Of a stretch of DNA of 33,540 nt, positions 23,920 to 32,570 are shown piece after piece. The stretch spans positions 1 to 33,540 of the forward strand of contig JAQCAA010000007.1 of assembly GCA_027728645.1 (NCBI GenBank), read 5' to 3'. A model generated the notes under the pieces. The model saw nothing but the letters and a program-made list of their open reading frames with translations. It did not search any database and had not been told where the DNA came from. This stretch comes from Actinomycetota bacterium (lineage in GTDB: Bacteria; Actinomycetota; Acidimicrobiia; Spongiisociales; UBA5794). A program made the translations under genes and the position numbers. Each line of letters opens with the position of its first letter. The first letter of the stretch is position 1.

Positions 23920-25344
23920 ATGAAGACGCTCATCTCAGGTGGCACCGTCATCACGGCCATCGACATCACAGCGGCCGATGTGCTGATCGAAGACGAAACG
24001 GTGGTCGCGATCGCTGCGCCAGGCTCACATTCGTGGGGCGACGACGCAGACAAGGTCATCGACGCTACTGGAAAGTACGTTGTTCCCGGCGGGGTTGATC
24101 CTCATACCCATATGGAGCTTCCGTTCGGAGGCACCTTCGCCTCGGACAACTTCGAATCCGGCACGCGGGCCGCAGCCTGGGGCGGAACCACCACCATTGT
24201 CGATTTTGCGGTCCAGACCAAAGGCGAAAGCCTCCTCGGAGGGTTCGACGTCTGGATGGCCAAGGCGGAAGGCGAGTGCGCCATCGACTACGGATTCCAC
24301 ATGATCGCAGGCGACATCAACGACGAGTCTCTTGCTGAAATGGACACGCTGATCGAAAGAGGCGTGACGTCGTTCAAGTTGTTCATGGCGTACCCTGGCG
24401 TCCTTTATTCAGACGACGGGGCCATCCTGCGTGCGATGCAGAAGGCAGCACAGACAGGCACCCTGATCATGATGCACGCAGAAAATGGAATGGCAATTGA
24501 CGTCCTTCGCGCCCAAGCGCTCGAGCGAGGGGAGACGGACCCTGTCCACCACAGCATCACAAGACCTGCCATCACCGAGAGCGAAGCTGTGCACAGGGCG
24601 ATCAAGCTCGCGGAACTTGCCGGCGCACATCTCTACATCGTCCATATGTCGGCCAAGGAAGGGGTCGCTGAGGTTGCAGATGCCAGAGACAAGGGACTTC
24701 CCGTCTTTGGAGAGACCTGTCCGCAGTACCTGTTCCTCAGTATTGAGGATCACCTCGACGCACCAGGGTTCGAGGGTGCGAAATACGTGTGCTCCACACC
24801 GATCAGAGCGAAGGCTGAAGGGCATCAGGACGCGCTGTGGATGTACCTCGCAACGAATGACCTCCAGGTCGTTTCGACAGACCACTGCCCATTCTGCATG
24901 GATGACCACCACGTCTATGGAACCCAGAAGAAGCTTGGGCTCGGGGATTTCACGGCGATTCCGAACGGTCTTCCAGGCGTCGAGGACCGTTTTCAGCTGA
25001 TCTACCACGGGGGGGTCGTTGGCGGCAGGATCGATCTGAACCGTTGGATAGAACTGTGTGCCACAGCACCAGCGAAGCTGTTCGGCCTGTATCCAAAGAA
25101 GGGCACAATTGCGGTTGGATCAGATGCGGACATCGTCGTCTTTGACCCAGGTGTTTCTTGGACGAAATCCGTCGACCAGCATCACATGGATGTTGATTAC
25201 TCGGCGTACGAGGGCATGGAAGTGAAGGGCAAAGTCGAAACGGTCCTGCTCCGTGGCAAGGTCATCATCGAAGACGACCAGTATCTCGGTTCCAAGGGCG
25301 ACGGGGCTTATCTGCCCCGCGAACGCATGTCCGTCCACCACTGA
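23920..25344 (+). CDS. hydA: Dihydropyrimidinase (D-hydantoinase type)
   Basis: Opens the ring of dihydrouracil or dihydrothymine to the N-carbamoyl beta-amino acid. It is an amidohydrolase with a two-metal site. 'VPGGVDPHTHMELPFGG' supplies H-x-H, 'SFKLFMAYPG' holds the Lys that is carboxylated, 'MMHAENG' and 'LYIVHMSAKEG' supply two His, and 'VSTDHCPF' the Asp. 'FGETCPQYLFL' is also diagnostic. At 474 residues it is full length. AAGGAGG lies ten bases before the ATG. Hydantoinase activity on other cyclic amides cannot be excluded, but the presence of preT and preA in the operon points to pyrimidines. Confidence 0.93.
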   Translation: MKTLISGGTVITAIDITAADVLIEDETVVAIAAPGSHSWGDDADKVIDATGKYVVPGGVDPHTHMELPFGGTFASDNFESGTRAAAWGGTTTIVDFAVQTKGESLLGGFDVWMAKAEGECAIDYGFHMIAGDINDESLAEMDTLIERGVTSFKLFMAYPGVLYSDDGAILRAMQKAAQTGTLIMMHAENGMAIDVLRAQALERGETDPVHHSITRPAITESEAVHRAIKLAELAGAHLYIVHMSAKEGVAEVADARDKGLPVFGETCPQYLFLSIEDHLDAPGFEGAKYVCSTPIRAKAEGHQDALWMYLATNDLQVVSTDHCPFCMDDHHVYGTQKKLGLGDFTAIPNGLPGVEDRFQLIYHGGVVGGRIDLNRWIELCATAPAKLFGLYPKKGTIAVGSDADIVVFDPGVSWTKSVDQHHMDVDYSAYEGMEVKGKVETVLLRGKVIIEDDQYLGSKGDGAYLPRERMSVHH

Positions 25345-25363
25345 CAGATAGTTTGGAGACCAC

Positions 25364-26851
25364 ATGAAACAGATCAATCACATCATCGGTGGGCAGGAAG
25401 TCGTTTCCACGTCAGGGCGTACATCCGAGGTGTTTAACCCTGCGACCGGCGAGGTGACTGGCTTGGTTGGTCTCGCGACTGTCGACGAAGTCGATTTGGC
25501 AGTCGGAGTTGCCAAAGCTGCGTTCGAATCGTGGAAACACACATCACTGGCACGACGCACGGCTGTGATGTTCAAGTTTCGGGATCTCGTTGATCAGTAC
25601 CAGCATGATTTCGCCGCGAGGCTGACAGCAGAACACGGCAAGGTGCTGTCCGATTCGCTAGGAGAGGTGAGGCGCGGTCTTGAAAACATCGAGTATGCAT
25701 GCGGACTCTCTGAGCACCTGAAAGGCGAGTTCTCTCAGGAGGCCTCAACGGACATCGATGTCTACTCGGTGCGCCAACCCCTCGGCGTCGTTGCAGGAAT
25801 CACCCCCTTCAACTTCCCAGTGATGGTCCCGATGTGGATGTACCCGAACGCGATCGCTGCTGGGAATTCATTCATACTCAAGCCATCGGAGAAGGACCCG
25901 AGCGTCAACGAACTCGCGGCCGAACTGCTCAGCCAAGCCGGCCTGCCAGACGGCGTCTTCAACATCGTTCAAGGCGACAAGGTTGCGGTCGATCGAATTC
26001 TTGAGCACCCCGATATCGCAGCGGTCTCGTTCGTTGGGTCGACGCCGATTGCGAGATATGTCTATGTGACCGGCACCACCAACGGCAAGCGTGTGCAGGC
26101 CCTTGGGGGAGCGAAGAACCACATGGTCGTTCTGCCGGATGCCGACATCGGGCTGGCTGCCGACGCAGCTGTGAGTGCTGCGTACGGTTCAGCTGGGGAG
26201 CGCTGCATGGCGATTTCAGTCATCGTCGCCGTCGGCTCATCAGCCGATCCACTGATCGCTGCCATCACAGAACGTATACCAACCGTGGTTGTCGGAGACG
26301 GCACCGATGAGGCTTCCCAGATGGGTCCTCTGATCACACGTGAACACCGAGACAGGGTCGCATCCTTCGTGGCGAACGCCGAGGAGGACGGAGCGTTGGT
26401 GGTCGTCGACGGCAGAGAACAATCGTTCGAAGGCGGTGGCTTCTTTTTGGCACCGTCGCTTCTCGACAACGTCGAACCTGGGATGGCGTGCTACGAGCAA
26501 GAGATCTTCGGCCCAGTGCTAGGTGTTGTTCGCGTTGGAACTTACGACGAGGCAATCAAACTTATCGACGACAACGATTTCGGAAATGGCACGGCAATCT
26601 TCACTCGAGACGGAGGAGCTGCTCGCCGATTCCAGGTCGACGTCGACGCAGGGATGGTGGGGATCAATGTTCCTGTTCCCGTGCCAGTGTCGTATTTCAG
26701 CTTCGGCGGTTGGGGAGATTCGCTGTTTGGAGACTCCCACGCCTATGGCCCGGAGGGCATTCATTTCTACACAAAGGCCAAGGTAGTGACCAGTCGCTGG
26801 CCAGATCCGGCAACGAGTTCCATCGATCTTGGGTTCCCGCAGAACGTATGA
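25364..26851 (+). CDS. mmsA: CoA-acylating (methyl)malonate-semialdehyde dehydrogenase
   Basis: An NAD- and CoA-dependent aldehyde dehydrogenase that converts malonate semialdehyde to acetyl-CoA and methylmalonate semialdehyde to propionyl-CoA, each with CO2 loss. The N-terminus 'INHIIGGQEVVSTSGRTSEV', 'VAGITPFNFPVMVPMWMYP', 'VQALGGAKNHMVVLPDAD' and the catalytic Cys in 'SAGERCMAISVIVAVG' are MmsA hallmarks. 'GGAKNHM' replaces the GG(E/K)SP motif of ordinary aldehyde dehydrogenases. The length of 495 residues fits. Having it in the operon explains how both uracil and thymine products could enter central metabolism. The permease gene begins 4 bp after its stop. Confidence 0.93.
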   Translation: MKQINHIIGGQEVVSTSGRTSEVFNPATGEVTGLVGLATVDEVDLAVGVAKAAFESWKHTSLARRTAVMFKFRDLVDQYQHDFAARLTAEHGKVLSDSLGEVRRGLENIEYACGLSEHLKGEFSQEASTDIDVYSVRQPLGVVAGITPFNFPVMVPMWMYPNAIAAGNSFILKPSEKDPSVNELAAELLSQAGLPDGVFNIVQGDKVAVDRILEHPDIAAVSFVGSTPIARYVYVTGTTNGKRVQALGGAKNHMVVLPDADIGLAADAAVSAAYGSAGERCMAISVIVAVGSSADPLIAAITERIPTVVVGDGTDEASQMGPLITREHRDRVASFVANAEEDGALVVVDGREQSFEGGGFFLAPSLLDNVEPGMACYEQEIFGPVLGVVRVGTYDEAIKLIDDNDFGNGTAIFTRDGGAARRFQVDVDAGMVGINVPVPVPVSYFSFGGWGDSLFGDSHAYGPEGIHFYTKAKVVTSRWPDPATSSIDLGFPQNV

Positions 26852-26855
26852 ATTG

Positions 26856-27800
26856 ATGCCAACCCGCGAGGAAACAACTCGTGCCGTAGCGCTCCTCGAA
26901 CGCAAGGCCGCTACAAAGCGCGGGACACGACGGTTTGTGGTCTTCATCGTCTTTCTTGCGGTCCTCGCACTCGCGTATACCGGCTACAAGGCTTTCGGCG
27001 AAGCGGTCGATGATGCCCAGACCGAGTGGGCAGTCGTTGGCAGAATCCTTCCGCGAACAGACGATCTGACGATGCCTCCAATCGTGGACATCATCACAGA
27101 ATTCGGCGAACCGCCGCAGCGCAACTCTGGCAAGCCGCTGGTCGCGTTCATCGCAGAAGCCTCACTTTTCACCCTAAGGGAGGCCGCCCTTGGATTCTTT
27201 CTCGGCATGCTGCTGGGACTTGGATTTGCAATCGTGATGCTTCGTTCGCGTTGGCTCGAACGGGGGATATCGCCCTACCTCGTTGCGAGCCAAACGGTTC
27301 CGCTCGTTGCGATCGCTCCGATCATCGTGATTTGGGGGTCAAAGTCGATGGGGTGGCTCCCCTTCGATTGGCAACCATGGATGTCGGTCTCGATCATCGC
27401 CACGTATCTGACGTTCTTCCCCATCGCAATGAACGGAATCAAAGGGTTCCAGTCAGCCGACCCAGCTTCGATGGAACTCATGCGCTCGTACGCGGCAGGT
27501 CGCCGTCAGACGCTCATCAAGCTCCAATTCCCAGCCGCGCTTCCGTACCTCTTCACGGCGTTCAAGCTCGCAGCGACGGTCTCAATCGTCGGAGCGATTG
27601 TCGGTGAAATTTCAGGAGGTGTTCGCGGTGGCCTTGGACGCCTCATCTTGGACTATGCAAGTCGGTACACAACCGGGCCCTCTCGGCTTTACGCCTCTGT
27701 TATTGGGGCGGCGGTGCTTGGCATCATTGCCGTTGGCCTTGTCACGATCGTTGAATACCTCGTCGTTTCCAGACGCCAGCAAGGGAGGACGGTGTCATGA
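26856..27800 (+). CDS. ABC transporter permease (nitrate/sulfonate/pyrimidine-type), first of two
   Basis: A 314-residue inner-membrane subunit of the BPD_transp_1 type (TauC/SsuC/ThiX group). A charged cytoplasmic N-terminus and one membrane segment ('VVFIVFLAVLALAYTGYKAF') precede the core permease. The EAA loop is 'MELMRSYAAGRRQTLIKLQF', which contacts the ATPase. 'VSIVGAIVGEISGGVRGGLG' is also typical. ATG 26856 was chosen; the track start (TTG 26829) overlaps mmsA. The stop overlaps the ATPase start by 4 bp. Its place within the catabolic operon suggests uptake of pyrimidines or dihydropyrimidines. Confidence 0.9.
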   Translation: MPTREETTRAVALLERKAATKRGTRRFVVFIVFLAVLALAYTGYKAFGEAVDDAQTEWAVVGRILPRTDDLTMPPIVDIITEFGEPPQRNSGKPLVAFIAEASLFTLREAALGFFLGMLLGLGFAIVMLRSRWLERGISPYLVASQTVPLVAIAPIIVIWGSKSMGWLPFDWQPWMSVSIIATYLTFFPIAMNGIKGFQSADPASMELMRSYAAGRRQTLIKLQFPAALPYLFTAFKLAATVSIVGAIVGEISGGVRGGLGRLILDYASRYTTGPSRLYASVIGAAVLGIIAVGLVTIVEYLVVSRRQQGRTVS

Positions 27801-28615
27801 CGGGTCACATCCAAGGGTCAGCGGCTGGCGGTGTCGCAGCAAGCGCAGCGGTTGAGATCTCAGACCTCTCGAAAGTGTTCAACCATGGCAAACCGAATGA
27901 GGTTCACGCTCTTGACGGAATAGGCCTCAGTATCGAAACAGGGTCGTTCGTCTCTCTCATCGGCCCCTCCGGATGCGGCAAGTCGACACTGTTGCGCCTC
28001 ATTGGGGCCCTGACCGCTCCAACCGACGGGACTGTTCTTGTGAACGGGAAGTCTGCCGACCAAGCAAGGCTAGACAGGGACTACGGGATGGCCTTCCAAA
28101 CCTCTGGCCTGTTCGGGTGGCGCACTGTGACGCAAAACATCGAGCTTCCTCTTCAGCTCATGGGTTGGAACAAGCTGGACCGCAAGAACAGGGCAGCGGA
28201 GATGCTCGAACTAATCAAGCTTCCAGAGTTCGGCGACCACTATCCCCACGAGCTTTCGGGCGGGATGCAACAGCGGGTCGCAATCGGTCGCGCCCTCTCC
28301 TTCCAGCCGTCGCTGTTGTTAATGGATGAACCCTTCGGCGCTCTTGACGAGATGACGCGTGAGCACATGCAAACTGAGGTTCTGGATATCTGGAAGAAGA
28401 CCGGCAAGACGGTCGTGTTTGTGACTCACTCGATTCCGGAGGCCGTGTTCCTTTCAAACCGGGTCATCGTTATGTCGCCTCGTCCAGGCAGGATTGCGGC
28501 CGATATTGAGATCGACCTAGGAGCCCGAACGTTTGACACCAGGGAATCTCAGCGGTTCTTTGAGCTGATAACGCAGGTGAGAGAAGTCCTCCGCTTCGAC
28601 GAGGACAGCCGATGA
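27797..28615 (+). CDS. ABC transporter ATPase (TauB/SsuB/ThiZ-like)
   Basis: The energising subunit of the importer, 272 residues. Walker A is 'GPSGCGKSTLLRLIGALTAP' near residue 55, the Q-loop is 'GMAFQTSGLFGWRTV', the signature is 'HELSGGMQQRVAIGRALSF' and Walker B is 'LLLMDEPFGALDEMTRE'. The switch His is in 'VVFVTHSIPEAVFLS'. These are features of the nitrate/taurine/pyrimidine-precursor group. It overlaps the permease genes on both sides by 4 bp, so the three should be made in step. One ATPase gene serves two different permease genes. Confidence 0.94.
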   Translation: MTGHIQGSAAGGVAASAAVEISDLSKVFNHGKPNEVHALDGIGLSIETGSFVSLIGPSGCGKSTLLRLIGALTAPTDGTVLVNGKSADQARLDRDYGMAFQTSGLFGWRTVTQNIELPLQLMGWNKLDRKNRAAEMLELIKLPEFGDHYPHELSGGMQQRVAIGRALSFQPSLLLMDEPFGALDEMTREHMQTEVLDIWKKTGKTVVFVTHSIPEAVFLSNRVIVMSPRPGRIAADIEIDLGARTFDTRESQRFFELITQVREVLRFDEDSR

Positions 28616-29388
28616 TCGCAAAGGCACTCCGAAGCGCTGCCCCAGCGGTCCTGCTTGGTGCAGGCGGCCTCGTGCTCTGGGAACTCATTCTCCTGGTGGT
28701 CAACCCCGACGGCTTCGTCCTTCCTCGACCCACCGAGATTCTTGGTTCGTTGATCGAGAACTTCACCGAGATCTTGGCTGCCGCCGGCACGACAGGGTTC
28801 ATCGTGATCACGGGCCTCGTTGGAGGAATAGCGCTTGGTGTTGTGTGGGCGCTGTTGGTGTCGCAGTTCCGCATAGCGGATGAAATGTTGACCCCATTGG
28901 CAGTGGCTTTGAACGCGATTCCGATAATTGCCCTCGCCCCGATTTTCAACGCGTGGTACGGATTGCTCTCGCCGACGTCGAATCAGGCGATCGTGGTTCT
29001 GCTGGTGTTCTTCCCTGTGTTCGTCAACACTTCCAAGGGACTCACGAGTGTTGGCGCTATCGAGTTGGAGCTGATGCACTCGTACGCTGCTTCCAAATGG
29101 GAGATCACCAAGACGGTCCGGATCCCGAACGCCATGCCGCTGTTCTTCACATCGCTGAAGATCGCGTCGTCGCTGGCTGTAATCGGTGCGATCGTGGCCG
29201 AGTATTTTGGTGGTCGGCAGGATTCGCTAGGACAGTTTATTGTGCAGAACGCTGCTTCATCGAGGTACACGGAAGCTTGGGCTGCGGTGGTCGCCGCGAG
29301 CACCATGGGCATTCTGCTGTACTTTGTGAGCGGAGGTTTCGAACGAGTCGCCACGCCGTGGCGACGCGACGTTGATGTCGTCGGCTGA
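28612..29388 (+). CDS. ABC transporter permease, second subunit
   Basis: A 258-residue permease of the same family as the first but clearly different in sequence, so a heterodimeric channel is likely. Membrane segments include 'PAVLLGAGGLVLWELILLVV' and 'IVITGLVGGIALGVVWALLV'. The EAA loop is 'ELMHSYAASKWEITKTVRIP'. 'SSLAVIGAIVAEYFGGRQDS' is the conserved C-terminal element. It overlaps the ATPase gene by 4 bp, and a GAGGAG ribosome binding site after it serves the remnant binding-protein gene. Confidence 0.92.
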   Translation: MIAKALRSAAPAVLLGAGGLVLWELILLVVNPDGFVLPRPTEILGSLIENFTEILAAAGTTGFIVITGLVGGIALGVVWALLVSQFRIADEMLTPLAVALNAIPIIALAPIFNAWYGLLSPTSNQAIVVLLVFFPVFVNTSKGLTSVGAIELELMHSYAASKWEITKTVRIPNAMPLFFTSLKIASSLAVIGAIVAEYFGGRQDSLGQFIVQNAASSRYTEAWAAVVAASTMGILLYFVSGGFERVATPWRRDVDVVG

Positions 29389-29417
29389 CCGATGATCAGG
29401 AAGAGTGAGGAGACTCG

Positions 29418-29823
29418 ATGCAGATGAGGATGAAAAAGGGCGCAGTTCGGTGGCTTGTGGTGCTTGCAGCTTTTGCCATAGTCGCTTCGGCATGTAGCGA
29501 CGGTGGGGACGATGTGAGCACGGAGGAATTGACTCCGGTGACACTTCAGATGCAGTGGTTCACCCCAACGCTGGATGCTCAATGAGATCAACGGTCTGAT
29601 CTGGCCAGCATCTGGTGGAGTCGGAACGCTTGACCAATCGTTGTGGACTCAAACGATCAACAACGCAGTCCAAGGGGAACTCCTGGCCGGGCCGCCGACC
29701 GACGGTGCTTTCAGAACTGACATCAACGAAGAGGCTCTGAAGAACCTCAGAGATGATGGCGTCGATGTCGACGGCAACGGATGGACGCGACTCACCATCG
29801 AGCTAAACGAAGGTGGCGAGTAG
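29418..29823 (+). pseudogene. Substrate-binding lipoprotein of the ABC importer, internally deleted and frameshifted
   Basis: The ATG at 29418 has a good ribosome binding site (GTGAGGAG) and encodes a lipoprotein signal ending in 'VASACSDGGDD'. The first residues of an NMT1/ThiY-type binding protein follow ('TPVTLQMQWFTP'). The frame stops at TGA 29583. In the next frame the C-terminal end of such a protein continues: 'WMLNEINGLIWPASGGVGTL' to 'LTIELNEGGE' (to 29823). The family is usually over 300 residues, so about 200 residues are missing near 29555-29572. Either the gene is a deletion pseudogene, leaving the importer without its own receptor, or the assembly has collapsed here. Confidence 0.8.
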
Positions 29824-29867
29824 CCACCTGACTGGCGAGTAGCACAAGACCACAGGATGGGACGGGT

Positions 29868-31187
29868 ATGAACCAGATGAAGTCGCCAAACGGTATTTCA
29901 GAAGCGCTGCAACCAGCGCCGACGATGACCTGGGACGAGGCGCTTGTCGAGGCACATCGTTGCTTGATGTGCTGGGATGCACCGTGTACTCGGGCGTGTC
30001 CAACCGACATCAACGTTCCCCAGTTCATCAAGCGGATATCAACGGGTGACCTCATCGGTTCTGCCCGCTCCATCCTTGGGTCAAATATTCTCGGAGCATC
30101 ATGCGCGCGTGTGTGTCCCACAGAGGTTCTGTGTGCCGGTGCATGTGTGCTCAACGAGCTCCATGAGCGCCCTATCGACATCGGTCGCTTGCAGGCTTTT
30201 GCCACTGACGATGTGGTGTTTGGTGGGGTGAATATCTTCGAGGTCGCCGAACCGACGGGTCACTCGATCGGAATCATCGGAGCAGGGCCAGCCGGGCTTT
30301 CAGCAGGTGCCGAACTTGCGAAGTTTGGTCACTCGGTCGTGATCTACGACGCAAACGAGGAGCCGGGCGGCCTCAACACCCACGGTGTTGCGAACTACAA
30401 GATGGACAAGCACACGAGCTTGAGGGAAGTTGATTTCATCAAAAGTCTCGGCGTGGAGATTCGTAACGGGGTCGCTGTCGGCTCCGATGTATCGATGGAC
30501 ACGATGATGGACGACCACGAAGCCGTGTTCGTCGGCGTGGGCTTGGGCGGTGTCCCTGTGCTCGGCCTCGAAGGCGAGGACCTTGACGGTGTTGACGATG
30601 CGCTCGATTTCATAGCAGCCCTCCGAGATGGGTCTGCTGACGTTGCGGGTCAGCGGGTAGCGGTTGTTGGTGGCGGCAACACTGCGGTGGATGCTGTCAC
30701 CCAATCTGCAATGGCTGGGGCCGACCGGGTCTACCTCGTTTACCGTCGCGGCCGTGCTCAGATGGGCGGCTATCCACACGATGTGGAACGAGCGCTTCAG
30801 CATGGTGTGGAGTTCGTGCATTGGAGCGCGCCGGTGCGAATAGAAGGCGAAGGAAGGGTCAAAGCGCTCGCGAGTGTGCGGACGGAGCTTGACGATTCTG
30901 GCGTGCTCCAGACGATCGAAGGGACCGAGTACTCAATTCCTGTTGACAGGGTTCTGAGGGCAACAGGGCAGGCAAAGCTGACACCATTCCTCTCGACGCT
31001 CGACAGTGTTGAGATTGATTCGGGTGGCAGGGTGGTTGTCGATGAGCATCATCGGACGGGAAACAATCGGATTTGGGCAGGAGGGGACTGCGTGAATGGT
31101 GGCAAAGAGGTTGTCAACGCCGTCCAACACGGGAAGATTGCTGCTCGCAGCATCGACGAGGCGCTGCGGGCGACCGCAGCCGTTTGA
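29868..31187 (+). CDS. preT: Dihydropyrimidine dehydrogenase, NAD(P)H-oxidising subunit PreT
   Basis: Passes electrons from NAD(P)H through FAD and iron-sulfur clusters to PreA. The N-terminal cluster-binding region is 'RCLMCWDAPCTRACPTDINV' and 'GASCARVCPTEVLCAGACVL'. The FAD loop is 'IGIIGAGPAGLSAGAELAKF' and the nucleotide loop is 'VAVVGGGNTAVDAVTQSAMA'. 'RATGQAKLTPFL' and 'IWAGGDCVNGGKEVVNAVQH' are typical of the GltD/PreT group. At 439 residues it is close to other bacterial PreT proteins. It ends 9 bp before preA. Reduction of uracil and thymine is the first step of the pathway encoded by this operon. Confidence 0.94.
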   Translation: MNQMKSPNGISEALQPAPTMTWDEALVEAHRCLMCWDAPCTRACPTDINVPQFIKRISTGDLIGSARSILGSNILGASCARVCPTEVLCAGACVLNELHERPIDIGRLQAFATDDVVFGGVNIFEVAEPTGHSIGIIGAGPAGLSAGAELAKFGHSVVIYDANEEPGGLNTHGVANYKMDKHTSLREVDFIKSLGVEIRNGVAVGSDVSMDTMMDDHEAVFVGVGLGGVPVLGLEGEDLDGVDDALDFIAALRDGSADVAGQRVAVVGGGNTAVDAVTQSAMAGADRVYLVYRRGRAQMGGYPHDVERALQHGVEFVHWSAPVRIEGEGRVKALASVRTELDDSGVLQTIEGTEYSIPVDRVLRATGQAKLTPFLSTLDSVEIDSGGRVVVDEHHRTGNNRIWAGGDCVNGGKEVVNAVQHGKIAARSIDEALRATAAV

Positions 31188-31196
31188 GGAGTACCG

Positions 31197-32501
31197 ATGG
31201 CAGACCTATCAGTGAACATTTGCGGCATTCAGTCGCCAAACCCGTTCTGGCTGGCATCGGCTCCACCAACGAACACGGGGGACCAGATTTCACGCGCATT
31301 CGATGCCGGATGGGGTGGAGCTGTGTGGAAGACGCTCGGCGAACCGATCGAGAATGTGTACAGCCGCTACTCGTCTGTTGATATCAACGGTTCACGGATG
31401 ATGGGGCTCAATAACATCGAACTCATTACAGATAGATCGCTCGATCTGAATCTGATTGAGATTGCTGAGGTCAAGAAGCGGCATCCGGACAATGTCGTGA
31501 TTGTGAGCCTCATGGTTGAGTCGGACGCCGATGCGTGGGATTCCATCATCACGCAGGTCGAGCAGGCAGGCGCCGACGGCATCGAGCTGAACTTTGGATG
31601 TCCCCATGGGATGTCGGAGCGGGGGATGGGCGCTGCTGTCGGCCAGGTACCCGAGTACACATGCGATATCACTGCATGGGCGAAGGAATCTGCCAAGACA
31701 CCTGTATTTGTGAAGCTGACGCCCAATATCACTGATATCCGTCATGCGGCGCGCGCTGCCAAGGACGGTGGGGCAGATGCTGTGTCGCTCATCAACACCA
31801 TCAACTCGATTACCGGGGTGGATCTCGACTCGTTCACCCCTCGCCCCGTCGTGGGGAACAAGTCGAGTCACGGGGGCTATTGCGGTCCCGCCGTCAAGCC
31901 GATCGCTCTCAACATGGTCGCCGCAATCGCTGCCGACCCTGAGACGGCAGACTTGCCGATCAGTGGTATTGGCGGCATCGAGACATGGCAGGACGTTGCC
32001 GAGTACATCCTGTTGGGGGCAACAACGATTCAGGTGTGCACCGCTGTGATGCACTACGGGTATCGGATTGTTGAAGGCATGCACGAGGGGCTTTCGAATT
32101 ACCTCGACAGCAAGAACATCGCAAGTGTTGGCGAGCTTCGTGGGAAGTCCGTCGAGCGGCTTGCCACGTGGGAAAACCTCGACATCAACTACATCGTCAA
32201 GGCTGACATCGACCAGGAAAAGTGCATCGGGTGTGGTCTTTGCTACATCGCTTGTGAAGACGGTGCGCACCAAGCAATCGGGTCGAAACCGACCGTCGAC
32301 GGCAAGACAGAGGTCTGGATCAAGTACGACGACTGCGTCGGATGCAACTTGTGCAGCCTCGTTTGCCCTGTGAAGGATTGCATCACGATGGTGCCCCAGG
32401 ACCTCGGCCAGAAGTCGATGACATGGGTGGAATACTCAGGCGACAACCCTCCAGGCGAACTGTATCCACGGCCGAAACACGGTTTGACAATCGGGGGCTG
32501 A
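31197..32501 (+). CDS. preA: Dihydropyrimidine dehydrogenase, catalytic subunit PreA
   Basis: Reduces uracil and thymine to the dihydro forms at an FMN site. The dihydroorotate-dehydrogenase-like barrel carries the active-site Cys in 'IELNFGCPHGMSERGMG'. FMN contacts include 'VFVKLTPNITDIRHAARAAK' and 'LPISGIGGIETWQDVAEYIL'. Two [4Fe-4S] sites close the protein: 'CIGCGLCYIACEDGAHQAIG' and 'CVGCNLCSLVCPVKDCITMV'. At 434 residues it is full length. GAGGAG precedes the ATG. Many catabolic operons begin with preT-preA; here they come last, after the transporter genes. Confidence 0.95.
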   Translation: MADLSVNICGIQSPNPFWLASAPPTNTGDQISRAFDAGWGGAVWKTLGEPIENVYSRYSSVDINGSRMMGLNNIELITDRSLDLNLIEIAEVKKRHPDNVVIVSLMVESDADAWDSIITQVEQAGADGIELNFGCPHGMSERGMGAAVGQVPEYTCDITAWAKESAKTPVFVKLTPNITDIRHAARAAKDGGADAVSLINTINSITGVDLDSFTPRPVVGNKSSHGGYCGPAVKPIALNMVAAIAADPETADLPISGIGGIETWQDVAEYILLGATTIQVCTAVMHYGYRIVEGMHEGLSNYLDSKNIASVGELRGKSVERLATWENLDINYIVKADIDQEKCIGCGLCYIACEDGAHQAIGSKPTVDGKTEVWIKYDDCVGCNLCSLVCPVKDCITMVPQDLGQKSMTWVEYSGDNPPGELYPRPKHGLTIGG

Positions 32502-32523
32502 TTCCAGTGGCTTCCCCTACTCC

Positions 32524-32570
32524 GTTTTGGCGTGGCTAACGGGAATATGTTCCCGTGCGTCACGCCGAAA
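32524..32570. terminator. Large imperfect stem-loop between preA and the minus-strand gene
   Basis: The inner stem ACGGGAA (32539-32545) / TTCCCGT (32550-32556) is perfect, with loop TATG. An outer stem pairs 'ttttggcgtg' with 'cacgccgaaa' across it, with one G-U pair. It lies between convergent genes and overlaps the stop of the minus-strand gene, so a bidirectional terminator is likely. Confidence 0.65.
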
